5,356 nucleotides of DNA from Tannerellaceae bacterium. Its GTDB lineage: Bacteria; Bacteroidota; Bacteroidia; Bacteroidales; Tannerellaceae. The position numbers were made by a program, and so were the translations under genes. Within the stretch, counting starts at the first letter, position 1. The number at the start of each line of letters is the position of its first letter. Below are positions 4,868-5,356 of the stretch, piece after piece. The stretch spans positions 1 through 5,356 of the forward strand of contig JAISRY010000081.1 in the NCBI GenBank assembly GCA_031273385.1, given 5' to 3'. Under the pieces are notes generated by a model. That model made no database searches. It was not told the origin of the DNA and was given only the letters and a program-made list of their open reading frames with translations.

Positions 4868-5356
4868 TCCGGGTAGATTACTTGCCGTATTGTTGATTAC
4901 GCTTGCTATTTGTCTGGGGTTGTCCGGCTTGCCCACCGGTACGCTGTTTGGGTATAAAATAAAAAAGATTGATTTACTTTCGGATCTCCGAATAAAAGAG
5001 AGCCCTTTGTCTCTGGATTCGCTCCGTGTTCAGTTGGAGCGGCAGGATGGGGAGGCTGATACGGCCATTGTTCGGGGTGCGGGGAGAGACTCTTCCCTGC
5101 TGTTGTTACGCGATTCGTTATATGAGGTGATGTCTTCCGTTCAGGGAGCGGATTCTGCCGGCGTCCGTATTGAGGACTATTCCGCCGGGCATACCGGATT
5201 GGAGCGGTTTTTTGCCGCTTTGAACAGGCGTGGGGAGATGGAGCGTCCGGTCAGGATTGCTTTTATGGGCGATTCGTTTATTGAGGGCGATATTGTGGTG
5301 GCTGACTTTCGTGATGCGTTGCAGAAACAATTCGGCGGTCATGGGGTAGGGTTTGT
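4851..5356 (+). CDS. Membrane-anchored SGNH/GDSL-like hydrolase, N-terminal part (runs off the right edge)
   Basis: The frame is open from ATG 4851 to the window end, giving 168 residues. An in-frame TGA at 4836-4838 and the cupin overlap support this start. Residues about 9-28 (RLLAVLLITLAICLGLSGLP) form one membrane segment or uncleaved signal anchor, which would place the rest outside the cytoplasm. A spacer of variable character follows (residues 40-110), then HTGLERFFAALN. Next is RPVRIAFMGDSFIEGDIV, where G140-D141-S142 is block I of the SGNH/GDSL fold and Ser142 the likely nucleophile; GGHGVGF follows. The catalytic His and the other blocks lie beyond the edge. Related Bacteroidetes proteins, as I recall, come in clusters with a second SGNH protein and an MBOAT O-acyltransferase, which suggests acylation or deacylation of an exported glycan. 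That role is inference. Confidence 0.75.
   Translation, partial: MDTENNPGRLLAVLLITLAICLGLSGLPTGTLFGYKIKKIDLLSDLRIKESPLSLDSLRVQLERQDGEADTAIVRGAGRDSSLLLLRDSLYEVMSSVQGADSAGVRIEDYSAGHTGLERFFAALNRRGEMERPVRIAFMGDSFIEGDIVVADFRDALQKQFGGHGVGF

Noticed and set aside
5118..5342. Minus-strand frame of 74 codons at the right edge
   Set aside because: It is antisense to the SGNH-like gene, which has a membrane segment, the GDS motif and an uninterrupted frame.

Overview
The window looks like chromosomal DNA from a Bacteroidales bacterium, most likely a gut genus near Parabacteroides or Bacteroides (the genus is inference). Three things point there. Two genes have a Bacteroidetes-type -7 promoter box (TAnnTTTG). 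Start codons lack Shine-Dalgarno sequences. The protein set is typical of the order: a FecR-type anti-sigma factor, a TrxP-like thioredoxin lipoprotein, a DPP5-like S9 peptidase very close to the Porphyromonas enzyme as I remember it, and a SPOR lipoprotein.

Layout. The left edge (1-155, minus) holds the first 51 codons of a FecR-family anti-sigma factor. Next come about 700 bases without a credible gene (156-870). They hold an imperfect inverted repeat with two ~134-bp arms (270-403 and 530-663) around a structured 126-bp core, and 5 bp beyond it a tandem array of five 22-bp units, each centred on a palindrome (669-771). Two minus-strand genes follow: a thioredoxin-fold lipoprotein (871-1395) and a DPP5-type dipeptidyl peptidase lipoprotein (1582-3672). 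An 85-bp divergent intergenic region leads to the plus-strand genes: a SPOR-domain lipoprotein (3758-4318), a strong intrinsic terminator (4354-4388), a WbuC-family cupin (4394-4867), and the start of a membrane-anchored SGNH/GDSL-like protein (4851 to beyond the window end). The last two overlap by 17 bp.

How the genes fit together. Thioredoxin, peptidase and SPOR proteins are all predicted lipoproteins of the cell envelope, with roles in redox control, peptide digestion and peptidoglycan binding; nothing shows that they form one pathway. The overlapping cupin and SGNH genes probably form an operon that continues to the right. SGNH proteins of this sort often sit beside MBOAT acyltransferases, so modification of a surface glycan is a reasonable guess, but the decisive genes lie outside the window.

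The protein-coding genes belong to known families. The least explained parts are the palindromic repeat island and its 22-bp array, and the terminator placed directly against the cupin start codon.
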